From positions 1-20,979 of the forward strand of contig CAJYBN010000025.1 in assembly GCA_913064925.1 (NCBI GenBank): a stretch of DNA of 20,979 nt, read 5' to 3'. The stretch comes from an uncultured Peptococcaceae bacterium. Lineage in GTDB: Bacteria; Bacillota; Desulfotomaculia; Desulfotomaculales; Desulfallaceae. Positions 7,370 through 17,574 of the stretch are shown here, one piece after another. Under the pieces are notes generated by a model, which saw nothing but the letters and a program-made list of their open reading frames with translations, had not been told where the DNA came from and searched no databases. Positions within the stretch are counted from its first letter, which is position 1, and every line of letters starts with the position of its first letter. Both the position numbers and the translations under genes were made by a program.

Positions 7370-7768
7370 TTGCTCAAGGATATAATCTACAATGATTTCC
7401 AACACACGGTTTCCGAACTGCTGCTTTGCAACCGCAGTATTTTGGATTTACTCGCCAAGTCGCAGGAAACCAATGCCAGAATGAACCGGGCCATAGTTAA
7501 AGCTGTCACTAGTTGCGGGTGTTTAAAAATTAACGCCCACAAAAAGGAAATTCCTTCCGAAATCTCCTTGGAAGAATTAAAGCAGTATTTAGAATCCCAC
7601 CTGGACGGGAAGCTTTGTGAAAATTGCCGGGAAATGGTAGAAATGGAGATGGGGCGCGTGCTGTTTTACCTGGCCGCCCTGTGCAACTTGCTTGATCTAA
7701 ACCTGTACGACATTCTCATCAAGGAACAAAAGCAGCTGAAAACTCTGGGGCTATTCAGCATGGTTTAA
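7370..7768 (+). CDS. Small Cys-containing helical protein of unknown function
   Basis: This is the only plus-strand gene, 132 residues, starting at TTG (7370) behind AAAGGGGTGA. I cannot assign a function. The first 45 residues look helical. VTSCGCLKINA (C45 and C47 region) and KLCENCREMVE (about 81-91) give a CxC and a CxxC pair, which could bind metal or be redox-active. The C-terminal part EMGRVLFYLAALCNLLDLNLYD resembles the helical core of MazG-type nucleotide pyrophosphohydrolases, but I see no EExxE metal motif. The TSCGC run recalls the DUF1573 label, which may be how automatic pipelines name it, though the fold looks different. Its own strong promoter and terminator show a stand-alone, well-expressed gene. 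Confidence 0.85.
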   Translation: MLKDIIYNDFQHTVSELLLCNRSILDLLAKSQETNARMNRAIVKAVTSCGCLKINAHKKEIPSEISLEELKQYLESHLDGKLCENCREMVEMEMGRVLFYLAALCNLLDLNLYDILIKEQKQLKTLGLFSMV

Positions 7769-7807
7769 AAGCCGCCCGCTTTCATAGTTTCAACATGGCA
7801 GGCTTTT
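7767..7807 (+). terminator. Terminator of the small plus-strand gene
   Basis: AAAAGCCGCC pairs with GGCAGGCTTTT with one bulged base around a loop of about 20 bases, and a T-run follows (7803-7809). The left arm overlaps the stop codon. Confidence 0.65.
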
Positions 7808-7853
7808 TTCCTTCAAGCAATATTCACCTGCAAGTACATATCCCCTAAAACCG

Positions 7854-7890
7854 GACATAGCACGCGATAAGCAAGCTATGTCTTTTTATT
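7854..7890. terminator. Hairpin between convergent genes, possibly a two-way terminator
   Basis: GACATAGC (7854-7861) pairs perfectly with GCTATGTC (7875-7882). On the plus strand TTTTTATT follows. On the minus strand, past the disA stop, CGGTTTT follows. It lies between the convergent small gene and disA and may stop transcription from both sides; the T-run is better on the plus strand. Confidence 0.65.
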
Positions 7891-7893
7891 GCC

Positions 7894-8955
7894 TTACACG
7901 TGCCGTTCCTGGGCCAGCTGCTCGCGATAGCGCTGCAGGCCTTCTTTGATGGAGCGCGCGCGCACCTCGCCTATTCCCTCCACGGCGTCCAGCTCATCGA
8001 TGGTGGCCCCCAGTACCTTGTGCAGCGAGCCGAATTCCCGTACCAGGTTTTCCACCACCTGCAGAGGCAGCCGGGGGATTTTTTCTAATATACGATAGCC
8101 GCGGGGAGTAACGCTTTGGTCCAGGATGCTGGAACTGCCCGGGTACCCCAGGGCACGGGCTATCAACGTCAGGTCCAGCAAATCCTCGGCCGGCCAGCTG
8201 CTGATGATGGACATGATATCTTCCGGCGATTTTTCCTCGCTTAAAGTGGTATAGTCTTGTATAATGAGGCGGCTCTCCTTTTCCACGTTGGCCACCAGTT
8301 CCTCCAACTGCATGGTTATCAGGCGGCCCTCGGTGCCCAGCTCGCTTATGTATCGTTCAATTTCCTTCACCACGCGCAAAACCATTTCGGCCCGCTGGAT
8401 GGCTTTGGCGACGTCAAAGAGGGTCACCGCATCCTCAAACTCCAGGATGCCCAGGTTGGCCAGTACCCGGTCCAGCACGCTGCGGTACTTTTCCAGGGTC
8501 TGCACGGCCTGGTTGGCCTTGGTAAGAATAACGCCCAGCTCGCGCAGCACGTATTTCAAGTTGCCCTTATAGACGGTAATAACTCCCCGCCGCTGAGAAA
8601 TGGAAATAACCATGGCATCAGTTTGCTTGGCCACCCGCTCCGCAGTACGGTGCCTGATGCCGGTCTCGCTGGACGGGATGCTTAAATTGGGGATTAGCTG
8701 GGTGTTGGCCGCGATGATCTTTTTGATGTCCTTGCTGATGATGATGGCCCCGTCCATTTTAGCCAGTTCGTAAAGATTGGCGGGAGAAAACTCGGCATTG
8801 ACGTGAAATCCCCCTTCGGCCAGTTCCATGACCTCGGGGCCGTCGCCGATTACCAGCAGTGCGCCGGTCTTGGCCCGCAAAATGTTTTCCAACCCTTCCC
8901 GTAAGGGTGTACCCGGTGCCACCATGCGCAGCACATTGAGCAGCTTGTCCTCCAC
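7894..8955 (-). CDS. disA: DNA integrity scanning protein DisA, diadenylate cyclase
   Basis: DisA makes the second messenger c-di-AMP from two ATP and scans DNA for branched damage structures. The 353-residue length matches the family (about 355-360). The N-terminal cyclase domain holds both catalytic motifs, DGA at 68-70 and RHRTAE at 101-106. A helical middle and a C-terminal helix-hairpin-helix DNA-binding domain follow, including VEGIGEVRARSIKEGL near the end. The start is GTG at 8955 with GAAGGAGGAAG just before it. The open frame extends 51 codons further upstream into radA, but that part has no family similarity. The start lies 46 bases after the radA stop, so radA and disA form one transcript, as in Bacillus. 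Confidence 0.96.
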   Translation of the reverse strand: MEDKLLNVLRMVAPGTPLREGLENILRAKTGALLVIGDGPEVMELAEGGFHVNAEFSPANLYELAKMDGAIIISKDIKKIIAANTQLIPNLSIPSSETGIRHRTAERVAKQTDAMVISISQRRGVITVYKGNLKYVLRELGVILTKANQAVQTLEKYRSVLDRVLANLGILEFEDAVTLFDVAKAIQRAEMVLRVVKEIERYISELGTEGRLITMQLEELVANVEKESRLIIQDYTTLSEEKSPEDIMSIISSWPAEDLLDLTLIARALGYPGSSSILDQSVTPRGYRILEKIPRLPLQVVENLVREFGSLHKVLGATIDELDAVEGIGEVRARSIKEGLQRYREQLAQERHV

Positions 8956-9001
8956 TTTCTTCCTCCTTCGATCGCTTGGCTCTTTTAAGCGGTGAAAATT
9001 A

Positions 9002-10357
9002 TTAACTGAACAGCAGGCTGAAGGCTTCGGCCAGGGTGGCAACCTGTACCGTTTCCAGCCCGGCCTCCGCCGGGACGTCCTTTTGCCGGGGAACGACGCA
9101 GCGCGCAAAACCCAGTTGGGCAGCCTCGCGGATCCTCTTTTCCACGGCGGTTACGGGCCTTATTTCCCCGGTCAAACCCAGCTCGCCCACAACTGCAGTG
9201 CGCCCCTCGACAACCCGGTCCCGGAAACTGGACGCCAAGGCCAGGGCGATGCCCAGGTCTGCCGCGGGCTCCACAATGCGCACCCCTCCCACCACGTTAA
9301 CGTAAGCATCGCAGTTGCCCAGCATTAAACCTAGTCTTTTTTCCAATACTGCCATAATCAGGGCCGTACGGTTGTAGTCCACCCCCGCGGTCATGCGCCT
9401 GGGTACGCCGAAAGACGTAGGGCAGACCAGGGCCTGGATTTCCACCAGCAGCGGCCGGGTGCCTTCCAGCACGGGAACCACCACCGACCCGGCAACGTCC
9501 CGCCGGCCGTGGTCCGCCAAAAAAAATGAAGATGGGTTGGCCACCTCCCGCAAGCCGCTGCCGGACATTTCAAAAACGCCGATCTCGTTGGTGGAACCGA
9601 AACGGTTTTTGACGCTTCTCAAGACGCGCAGCGACTGGTGACGCTCCCCTTCAAAGTACAAGACCACATCCACCATGTGTTCCATAACCCGGGGGCCGGC
9701 GATCATACCCTCCTTGGTGACGTGCCCCACCACAAACACGCATATGGAGCGCTCCTTGGCCAGGCGCATCAACCGGGTGGTGCATTCCCGCACCTGGCCG
9801 ACGCTGCCGGGCGCCGAGGCTATTTCCGCACCGAACATGGTTTGGATGGAGTCCACCACCAATAGCTCCGGGTTTATCGATGCCACCTGTTCTTCAACGG
9901 CTTCCAAGCTGGTTTCGGCGTACAAGTATAATTCGCGGCAGCACGTGCCCAGGCGGTCCGCCCGCAGTTTAATCTGGCGCGTCGATTCTTCGCCCGACAC
10001 ATATAGCACCCGGTTGCCTGCGCTCCCCACCGCGCCGGCCACTTGAAGCAGCAGAGTGGATTTACCGATGCCCGGATCGCCGCCCAGCAGAACCAGCGAA
10101 CCGGGTACCACGCCGCCGCCCAGCACGCGGTCCAATTCCGCCATGCCGGTGGAAAGGCGCTGGCCGTCCACCGGGGATACCTCGGTAACAGGCAGGGGGG
10201 GATCCCCTGTGCCCGTTACCCGGCGGGCATGCCCGGCCGGGAGGGCCGCTTCTTCCACGTAGGTGTTCCAAGCGCCGCAGCCGGCGCAACGCCCCAGCCA
10301 GCGCGGGGTGAAATGCCCGCAGGCACTGCAGTAATAGCCGGTTTTCCTGGCAGGCAT
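9002..10357 (-). CDS. radA: DNA repair protein RadA (Sms)
   Basis: RadA is a RecA-like hexameric ATPase that drives branch migration during recombination. The 451-residue protein starts with a zinc finger (C10, C13, C24, C27), then a RecA core with Walker A GDPGIGKST at 93-101, LLVVDSIQTMF as Walker B, and the RadA-specific KNRFGSTNE motif. The C-terminal part is a Lon-like P domain without proteolytic activity in this family (NVVGGVRIVEPAADLGIALAL). The ATG at 10357 follows GGAGGAGGCC. Its transcript probably begins at the extended -10 promoter at 10390-10398 and continues into disA. Confidence 0.97.
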   Translation of the reverse strand: MPARKTGYYCSACGHFTPRWLGRCAGCGAWNTYVEEAALPAGHARRVTGTGDPPLPVTEVSPVDGQRLSTGMAELDRVLGGGVVPGSLVLLGGDPGIGKSTLLLQVAGAVGSAGNRVLYVSGEESTRQIKLRADRLGTCCRELYLYAETSLEAVEEQVASINPELLVVDSIQTMFGAEIASAPGSVGQVRECTTRLMRLAKERSICVFVVGHVTKEGMIAGPRVMEHMVDVVLYFEGERHQSLRVLRSVKNRFGSTNEIGVFEMSGSGLREVANPSSFFLADHGRRDVAGSVVVPVLEGTRPLLVEIQALVCPTSFGVPRRMTAGVDYNRTALIMAVLEKRLGLMLGNCDAYVNVVGGVRIVEPAADLGIALALASSFRDRVVEGRTAVVGELGLTGEIRPVTAVEKRIREAAQLGFARCVVPRQKDVPAEAGLETVQVATLAEAFSLLFS

Positions 10358-10389
10358 GGCCTCCTCCAGCGCAGATAAATTGTCTGTTT

Positions 10390-10398
10390 ATTATACCA
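10390..10398 (-). promoter_or_regulatory. Extended -10 promoter of radA-disA
   Basis: On the minus strand TGGTATAAT gives a perfect -10 box (10390-10395) with the TGn extension. No good -35 box lies 16-19 bases upstream, where the sequence is T-rich. It lies 33 bases before the radA ATG. Confidence 0.65.
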
Positions 10399-10429
10399 TG
10401 ATGCAGGAATAAAAGAAAAGAGAAAGGGC

Positions 10430-10446
10430 GGGCGGCCCCGCCGCCC
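10430..10446. terminator. GC-rich hairpin, likely part of clpC termination
   Basis: GGGCGGC (10430-10436) pairs perfectly with GCCGCCC (10440-10446) around three bases. On the minus strand a pyrimidine tract rich in T follows (CTTTCTCTTTTCTTTT), so it could end the clpC operon just before the radA promoter. Confidence 0.6.
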
Positions 10447-10464
10447 GGCAGCCGTCAACAAAAC

Positions 10465-10492
10465 GGGGTTGTCGAAGCATGTCGACAGCCCC
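10465..10492 (-). terminator. First hairpin after clpC
   Basis: On the minus strand GGGGCTGTCGA pairs with TCGACAACCCC, with one mismatch in the stem, and GTTTTGTT follows. It begins about 15 bases after the clpC stop. With the hairpin at 10430-10446 it makes a double terminator-like arrangement. Confidence 0.55.
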
Positions 10493-10506
10493 GGCGGCAG
10501 GCTCGC

Positions 10507-12954
<2,448 letters not shown>

Positions 12955-12970
12955 ATGCCGCACCTCCTGT

Positions 12971-14029
12971 TTAGTTTAATATTTTTCTAATAAGTTTCGC
13001 CCGCAGTATATCCCTCTGCATGGGGGTAAGATCCCCTTGCTGCTGCTTCATCAGGAAAGCAGGTTGGGTCATAACCATTAACTCGGTCAACTGGTCCGGA
13101 TTGATGCCCGAGAGCAGCTTTAAGTCCAGCCCCAGCCGCACGTCGGATAGCCGGCGCATGGCTTCCTCGGAAGATATCATGTGGGAGTACCGGAGAATGC
13201 CGTAAGAACGACCCACTTTGTCCTCCAGCTGCTCCCGGCGTTCTTGCAGCAAAGCCTGGCGGGCCTTGCGCTCCTGGGCCAGCAGCTGACCGGTTACCGA
13301 CTTGAGGTTATGGATGATTTCCTCCTCGCTGTGTCCCAGAGTAACTTGGTTGCTGATTTGGAACAGGTTGCCCCGTGCCTCCGTTCCTTCGCCGTAAAGG
13401 CCCCGCACCGTAAAGCCCAGCTTGGAAATGGTGGTGAGCACGTTCCTAACTTGCTCAACCAGCACCAGCCCGGGCAGGTGCAGCATTACGGAAGCCCGCA
13501 TGCCCGTTCCTACGTTGGTGGGGCAAGCGGTTAGGTAACCGTAGCCATCGGCAAAAGCAAAATCCAGCGTTTTTTCCAGATCGTCGTCCATCCGGTTAAC
13601 CAGCTCCCAGGCCTTTTCCAACTGCAGGCCCGGCAGCAAGCACTGTATACGCAGGTGATCTTCTTCGTTGATCATCATGCTGAGCACTTCATCGTCCCGC
13701 AGCGCCACGGCTTTTTTGGCGTGGTCTTCCAGCAAATCCGGGCTGATCAGGTGTTTTTCCACTAGTATCTGCCTTTCCACCGGGCTCAATTCAGCCATCC
13801 TGGTCACTTCCAGTTTTCCTACGTGCCGCCGCAGCTCGTTATTCTCCAATGCCAGCTGCACGGCATGGACCACCTGCCCGGCCTTTTCCACATCCAGTAA
13901 ATGGGGGAAAGGGCAATTGTTCAGGTTGCGGGCCACCCTGACCCGGCAGCTGATAACAATGTCGCCTTCCGGTGCGCCCGGCTTCATCCAGCCGCTTCTG
14001 GCGTTGTTGACCGTTTCCCTGATACCCAT
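12971..14029 (-). CDS. mcsB: Protein-arginine kinase McsB
   Basis: McsB phosphorylates arginines on misfolded proteins, marking them for ClpCP, and also inactivates CtsR. The 352-residue protein is a phosphagen-kinase-type catalytic domain with SCRVRVARN at 27-35, NEEDHLRIQ at 121-129 and CPTNVGTGMRAS at 169-180, all conserved in guanidino kinases and McsB. The C-terminal third (SYGILRYSHMISSEEAMRRL, then helices) is the part specific to McsB. ATG at 14029 follows TAGGAGGGG. It lies 12 bases after mcsA and 16 before clpC, in the canonical ctsR-mcsA-mcsB-clpC order. Confidence 0.96.
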   Translation of the reverse strand: MGIRETVNNARSGWMKPGAPEGDIVISCRVRVARNLNNCPFPHLLDVEKAGQVVHAVQLALENNELRRHVGKLEVTRMAELSPVERQILVEKHLISPDLLEDHAKKAVALRDDEVLSMMINEEDHLRIQCLLPGLQLEKAWELVNRMDDDLEKTLDFAFADGYGYLTACPTNVGTGMRASVMLHLPGLVLVEQVRNVLTTISKLGFTVRGLYGEGTEARGNLFQISNQVTLGHSEEEIIHNLKSVTGQLLAQERKARQALLQERREQLEDKVGRSYGILRYSHMISSEEAMRRLSDVRLGLDLKLLSGINPDQLTELMVMTQPAFLMKQQQGDLTPMQRDILRAKLIRKILN

Positions 14030-14041
14030 GGCTTACCCCTC

Positions 14042-14554
14042 CTAAAGCTCCTGTTCCAGCTTCTTAATGCGGTCGCGCAGTTCCGCCGCCTTTTCGTATT
14101 CCTCCCGGGCGACGGCCTCGCGCAGCTGGGCCCTCAACTGGTCGATTTGCTTCACCAGCCGGGCCCGCCCGCCGGTGCGCGCCGGCACCTTGCCTGTATG
14201 ACTGCTGGAGCCGTGAATCCTGCGCAGCAGCGGTTCCAGGCGCTCCCCGAAATACCGGTAGCAATCGCTGCAGCCGAACAGTCCCTTTTGCGCGAAGAAA
14301 CTTTCCGAGGTGCCGCAGGCTGGGCACTTGGCCTCACCCGTAGTCTGGGGAGCGAAGGGCTGCACTTGCGGCGCCTGGCTCCAGAAACTAGCTAGAAAAT
14401 TATGCAGGTTCATTTGCGGCAAAAACAAGCTGAATCCCTCAGCCTGCATTTGCCCGGCGCAAACCTCGCAAAGATGCATTTTTTTCTGCTGGCCGTTGAT
14501 GACCTCGGTGTAATACACGGTGGCCGGCCTCTGCTGGCACTTTTCACAGAGCAT
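14042..14554 (-). CDS. mcsA: McsA, zinc-finger activator of McsB
   Basis: McsA activates the arginine kinase McsB. From the ATG at 14554 it has 170 residues. It carries two pairs of CxxC near the N-terminus (CEKC and CEVC), two more in the middle (CPAC and CSDC), and a C-terminal coiled region with the UVR motif AREEYEKAAELRDRIKKLE, which is shared with UvrB and the ClpC middle domain. A GTG three codons earlier (14563) overlaps the ctsR stop and is an alternative start. I prefer the ATG because GAGGAG lies eight bases before it. The start lies within a few bases of the ctsR stop codon, so the two are probably translationally coupled. Confidence 0.95.
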   Translation of the reverse strand: MLCEKCQQRPATVYYTEVINGQQKKMHLCEVCAGQMQAEGFSLFLPQMNLHNFLASFWSQAPQVQPFAPQTTGEAKCPACGTSESFFAQKGLFGCSDCYRYFGERLEPLLRRIHGSSSHTGKVPARTGGRARLVKQIDQLRAQLREAVAREEYEKAAELRDRIKKLEQEL

Positions 14555-14559
14555 GTCGC

Positions 14560-15045
14560 TCACTCCTCATCATCCCGATTTTGGTTCTTAAAGATAGTAA
14601 TCAACACGGCCTTCAGTATGTTGGCCCGCAGCTGGTCCCGGGCCGGCAGGCCGATGCGCAGCACGTCGCGGCTTAAGGAAGTCTTGATGATGGCGGCCTC
14701 CCGCCGGGTGATCAGCCCTTCTTCCAGCAGCCGGGCCACGATGGCGGCGGCGCTGCGCTCAGAAATATGATCCCCCACCAGGCTGACCACTTCGTTGACC
14801 AGGTTTAGCTCCCCGGCGGGCAGGGGTATTTTAACAATGCGCACGTACCCGCCGCCGCCGCGCCGGCTTTCCACCACGTATCCCCGTTCCACGGTGAACC
14901 TGGTGGTAAGCACGTAATTAATTTGAGACGGCGCGCAGTTAAACTTTTCCGCCAGCATATTGCGCTGTATTTCCACCAACTTTCCGCCGCTTTGTTCAAT
15001 TAACCTGTTCAGGTAATCCTCTATCATGTTGGACAGGCTGGACAT
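14560..15045 (-). CDS. ctsR: Transcriptional repressor CtsR
   Basis: CtsR represses class III heat-shock genes by binding tandem GGTCAAA-type heptads and releases DNA on heating. The 161-residue protein has the usual N-terminal winged helix (SLSNMIEDYLNRLI, AEKFNCAPSQINYVLTTRF) with the glycine-rich wing SRRGGGGYVRI that senses temperature in the family. The C-terminal dimerisation region EEGLITRREAAIIKT also fits. ATG at 15045 gives the N-terminus expected for the family, but the nearest Shine-Dalgarno-like GGGGGTG is about 14 bases away, rather far. It heads the operon, and a likely operator for itself lies at 15072-15090. Confidence 0.96.
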   Translation of the reverse strand: MSSLSNMIEDYLNRLIEQSGGKLVEIQRNMLAEKFNCAPSQINYVLTTRFTVERGYVVESRRGGGGYVRIVKIPLPAGELNLVNEVVSLVGDHISERSAAAIVARLLEEGLITRREAAIIKTSLSRDVLRIGLPARDQLRANILKAVLITIFKNQNRDDEE

Positions 15046-15071
15046 CAGGCTTGCAAAACACCCCCGGAGGT

Positions 15072-15090
15072 TTTGACTTTGACTTTGACT
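15072..15090 (-). promoter_or_regulatory. Probable CtsR operator, three tandem GTCAAA units
   Basis: On the minus strand AGTCAAAGTCAAAGTCAAA lies between the -10 box and the ctsR start. The units match the CtsR heptad (A/G)GTCAAA. However, they follow each other every six bases, while the classic operator has two heptads separated by three bases (a ten-base period). Its location downstream of the promoter suits autorepression by roadblock. Confidence 0.7.
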
Positions 15091-15105
15091 TACCTTTACG
15101 TATAT

Positions 15106-15136
15106 AGTATAACAATTTTTACCCCCTTTTATTCAA
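15106..15136 (-). promoter_or_regulatory. Promoter of the ctsR-mcsA-mcsB-clpC operon
   Basis: On the minus strand TTGAAT (15131-15136) and TATACT (15106-15111) are 19 bases apart. The spacing is long but the boxes are good. The CtsR operator lies about 15 bases downstream. The remaining bases to the tRNA terminator (15137-15224) show nothing I can name. Confidence 0.65.
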
Positions 15137-15224
15137 GTGCGAAATAGCACCGGTATTGCCGGTTTTCAGCCAAAATTCCGCCTGGGTACATTATATCTCT
15201 CTGTTACTGCTTCTATTTAACAAT

Positions 15225-15262
15225 TACAAAAAAAAGACTGCGAAAGCGTTTCGCAGTCTTTT
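15225..15262 (-). terminator. Strong terminator after the tRNA pair
   Basis: On the minus strand AAAAGACTGCGAAA pairs perfectly with TTTCGCAGTCTTTT (14 bp, three-base loop), and the T-run goes on for several more bases. It begins just after the CCA end of tRNA-Asn. Confidence 0.95.
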
Positions 15263-15263
15263 C

Positions 15264-15338
15264 TGGCTCCTCGAGCTGGATTCGAACCAGCAACCCTCCG
15301 GTTAACAGCCGGATGCTCTACCGTTGAGCTATCGAGGA
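15264..15338 (-). tRNA. tRNA-Asn (anticodon GTT)
   Basis: The 75 bases fold into a full cloverleaf: acceptor TCCTCGA/TCGAGGA, D stem GCTC/GAGC, anticodon loop CTGTTAA with GTT, T arm GCTGG-TTCGAAT-CCAGC, discriminator G, and an encoded CCA. It is the second gene of a two-tRNA transcript. Confidence 0.97.
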
Positions 15339-15343
15339 ACAAC

Positions 15344-15418
15344 TGGTGGAGATGACCGGATTCGAACCGGTGACCCCCTGCTTGCAAGGCAGGTGCTCTC
15401 CCACTGAGCTACACCCCC
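15344..15418 (-). tRNA. tRNA-Ala (anticodon TGC)
   Basis: The 75 bases fold into a cloverleaf: acceptor GGGGGTG paired with CATCTCC (two G-T pairs), D stem GCTC/GAGC, anticodon loop CTTGCAA with TGC, T arm ACCGG-TTCGAAT-CCGGT, discriminator A, and an encoded CCA. It lies five bases before tRNA-Asn, with a consensus promoter upstream. Confidence 0.97.
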
Positions 15419-15458
15419 ACTGCGGGTCATCATATGCTAATTGCCGTCCTGGTTTTTT

Positions 15459-15487
15459 ATGATACCACAAGGAAAACCGGCTGTCAA
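15459..15487 (-). promoter_or_regulatory. Promoter of the tRNA-Ala/tRNA-Asn unit
   Basis: On the minus strand TTGACA (15482-15487) and TATCAT (15459-15464) are 17 bases apart. Transcription would start about 35 bases before tRNA-Ala, so the pair is independent of lysS. Confidence 0.85.
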
Positions 15488-15523
15488 TAAACTGAAAAAG
15501 GGGGCGTCTGGGAATAGCCCGCG

Positions 15524-17023
15524 CTAGCTTTCCCGCGGTTTCATGAGGGGGAACAAGATCACGTCCCGTATGGAGGCCGAATTGGTAAAGAGCATTACCA
15601 ACCGGTCGATACCGATGCCGAGCCCGCCGGCGGGCGGCATGCCGTACTCCAGGGCGTTGATATAATCCTCGTCCATCATGTGCGCCTCATCGTCGCCGGC
15701 CTGCCTTTTTTTCAGCTGCTGCAAAAACCTTTCCCGCTGGTCCAGGGGGTCGTTCAGCTCGGAAAACGCGTTGGCTATTTCCCGGCCGCAGATGAACAGT
15801 TCGAACCGGTAGGTCAGTTCGGGCCTGTCCTCCTTTCTCTTGGCCAACGGTGAGATGTCAATGGGGTAATCGTAAATGAACGTGGGCTGGATCAACTTGG
15901 GTTCCACCAGCTCCTCAAATACCTTGTTTAAAATGGAACCCCAAGATTCCCCGCGCTCCACTTCCAGCTGTAGGTGACGCACCGCCGCGTAGGCCTCCTC
16001 GCCGCTTTGCAGCGCCGCGAAGTCGATGCCGCAGTATTTTTTCACCGCCTCCAGCATGGGCACCCGCGGCCAGGGCTTAGCCAAATTTATTACCTCTTCA
16101 CCGTAAAGTACCGAAGTGGTACCCAGCACCTGTTCCGCCACAGTGACTATCAGGTCCTCGGTGAGGTCCATCATATCCACGTAGTCGGCGTAGGCCTGGT
16201 ACAGTTCCAGCATGGTAAATTCCGGGTTATGCTTGGTGCTGATGCCCTCGTTGCGAAAATTGCGGTTTATTTCATAAACCCGTTCAAACCCGCCCACCAG
16301 AAGGCGCTTCAAGTAAAGCTCCGGCGCAATGCGCAGGTACAGGTCCATGTCCAGCGCGTTGTGGTGGGTAATAAACGGGCGCGCCGTCGCGCCGCCCGCC
16401 ACGGGGTGCATCATGGGGGTCTCCACTTCCAGGAAGCCCCGCTGCTCCAAGTAACTGCGTATGGCGTGGATAACGCGGCTGCGCTTGACAAAGGTTTCCT
16501 TCACACCGGGATTGACGATAAGGTCGACGTAACGCTGGCGGTAACGGAGTTCTACATCCCGGAGGCCGTGCCACTTTTCCGGCAGGGGTCGCAGCGACTT
16601 GCTCAACAAGCGCAGCGAATCCAGCGCCACCGTAATTTCACCCGTGCGGGTTTTGAAAACCTTGCCGGTGACGCCCACGATGTCGCCGATGTCCAGCTTG
16701 CTGAAGAGTTCGTATGACCGTTCGCCCAGGTCGTTCAGGCGGCCGTAAATCTGGATTTGCCCCGTGCTGTCCTGTAAATTGGCAAAGCCAGCTTTGCCGT
16801 GACCCCGCCGGGCCATGATGCGCCCGGCCAGGGAAACTTGCCGGTCCTCGAACTGGTCGTAATTATCCACTATCAGCCTGGCGGTGTGTTCATACTTGAA
16901 CTTGCCGCCGTAAGGTTCAATGCCCTGCTTTCGGAACTCGGCCAGTTTTTCGCGCCTCACTCGCATCAGTTCGTTCAGGTCTTCGGTTTCCCGTCCCACT
17001 TGGCTTGTTTTTTCCTTGGACAT
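15524..17023 (-). CDS. lysS: Lysyl-tRNA synthetase, class II
   Basis: This homodimeric synthetase charges tRNA-Lys. The 499-residue length is normal for class II LysRS. The N-terminal OB-fold anticodon domain includes VSLAGRIMARRGHGKAGFA. The catalytic domain has motif 1 around LEQRGFLEVETPMMHP, motif 2 FRNEGISTKHNPEFTMLELY, and motif 3 GGLGIGIDRLVMLF near the C-terminus. The ATG at 17023 has GGAGGAAAAGGAT upstream. It lies 40 bases after greA, so the two are co-transcribed, a common arrangement in Firmicutes. Only a weak GGGC/GCCC hairpin with a T-run (about 15494-15520) follows as a possible terminator. Confidence 0.97.
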   Translation of the reverse strand: MSKEKTSQVGRETEDLNELMRVRREKLAEFRKQGIEPYGGKFKYEHTARLIVDNYDQFEDRQVSLAGRIMARRGHGKAGFANLQDSTGQIQIYGRLNDLGERSYELFSKLDIGDIVGVTGKVFKTRTGEITVALDSLRLLSKSLRPLPEKWHGLRDVELRYRQRYVDLIVNPGVKETFVKRSRVIHAIRSYLEQRGFLEVETPMMHPVAGGATARPFITHHNALDMDLYLRIAPELYLKRLLVGGFERVYEINRNFRNEGISTKHNPEFTMLELYQAYADYVDMMDLTEDLIVTVAEQVLGTTSVLYGEEVINLAKPWPRVPMLEAVKKYCGIDFAALQSGEEAYAAVRHLQLEVERGESWGSILNKVFEELVEPKLIQPTFIYDYPIDISPLAKRKEDRPELTYRFELFICGREIANAFSELNDPLDQRERFLQQLKKRQAGDDEAHMMDEDYINALEYGMPPAGGLGIGIDRLVMLFTNSASIRDVILFPLMKPRES

Positions 17024-17063
17024 GGCAGATCCTTTTCCTCCGTAAAAGTAACGCGCTAAAAAA

Positions 17064-17540
17064 TTACCTGATTATATCCACTATCTGGTACTTGAGCGAG
17101 CCGGCGGGTACCAAAACCTCCACGGTTTCCCCTTTGGGCATCCCCAGGATGGCTTTGCCCACGGGTGACTCGTTGGAAATTTTGTTATTGGCCGGGTCGG
17201 CTTCCGCCGAACCCACGATGGTGCACTCGAATTCCTCGCCGTACTCTATGTCACGCAAAAGCACCGTGGAGCCGATGGAAACCACCTCGGTGCCCAGATT
17301 TTCGTCATCAATTATTTTGGCGTTGCGGAGCATTTTTTCCAGAGTGAGGATGCGGCCCTCAATGAAAGCCTGCTCGTTTTTGGCGTCCTCGTATTCGGAA
17401 TTTTCACTGATGTCACCGAATTCAATGGCTTGCTTGATCCGCTGGGCTATTTCGCGCCGGCGCACCGATTTTAAGCGTTCTAGCTCTTCTTCCAGTTTCT
17501 TGAGGCCCTCTATGGTAAGCATGACTTCCTTATTGCTCAT
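17064..17540 (-). CDS. greA: Transcription elongation factor GreA
   Basis: GreA rescues backtracked RNA polymerase by stimulating transcript cleavage. The 158-residue protein has the N-terminal coiled coil with acidic tip (FGDISENSEYEDAKNEQAFIEGRI, shown here as two parts: FGDISENSEYEDA and KNEQAFIEGRI). The C-terminal FKBP-like domain includes VGSAEADPANNKISNESPVG and GKAILGMPKGETVEVLVPAG. The ATG at 17540 follows GGGAGAAAAG. The gene has a leader of about 185 bases from a perfect promoter, containing two strong hairpins and a tandem repeat, so early termination in the leader is plausible. lysS follows in the same transcript. Confidence 0.96.
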   Translation of the reverse strand: MSNKEVMLTIEGLKKLEEELERLKSVRRREIAQRIKQAIEFGDISENSEYEDAKNEQAFIEGRILTLEKMLRNAKIIDDENLGTEVVSIGSTVLLRDIEYGEEFECTIVGSAEADPANNKISNESPVGKAILGMPKGETVEVLVPAGSLKYQIVDIIR

Positions 17541-17574
17541 CCGTTCTTTTCTCCCTTAACGTCAATTTTACTGA

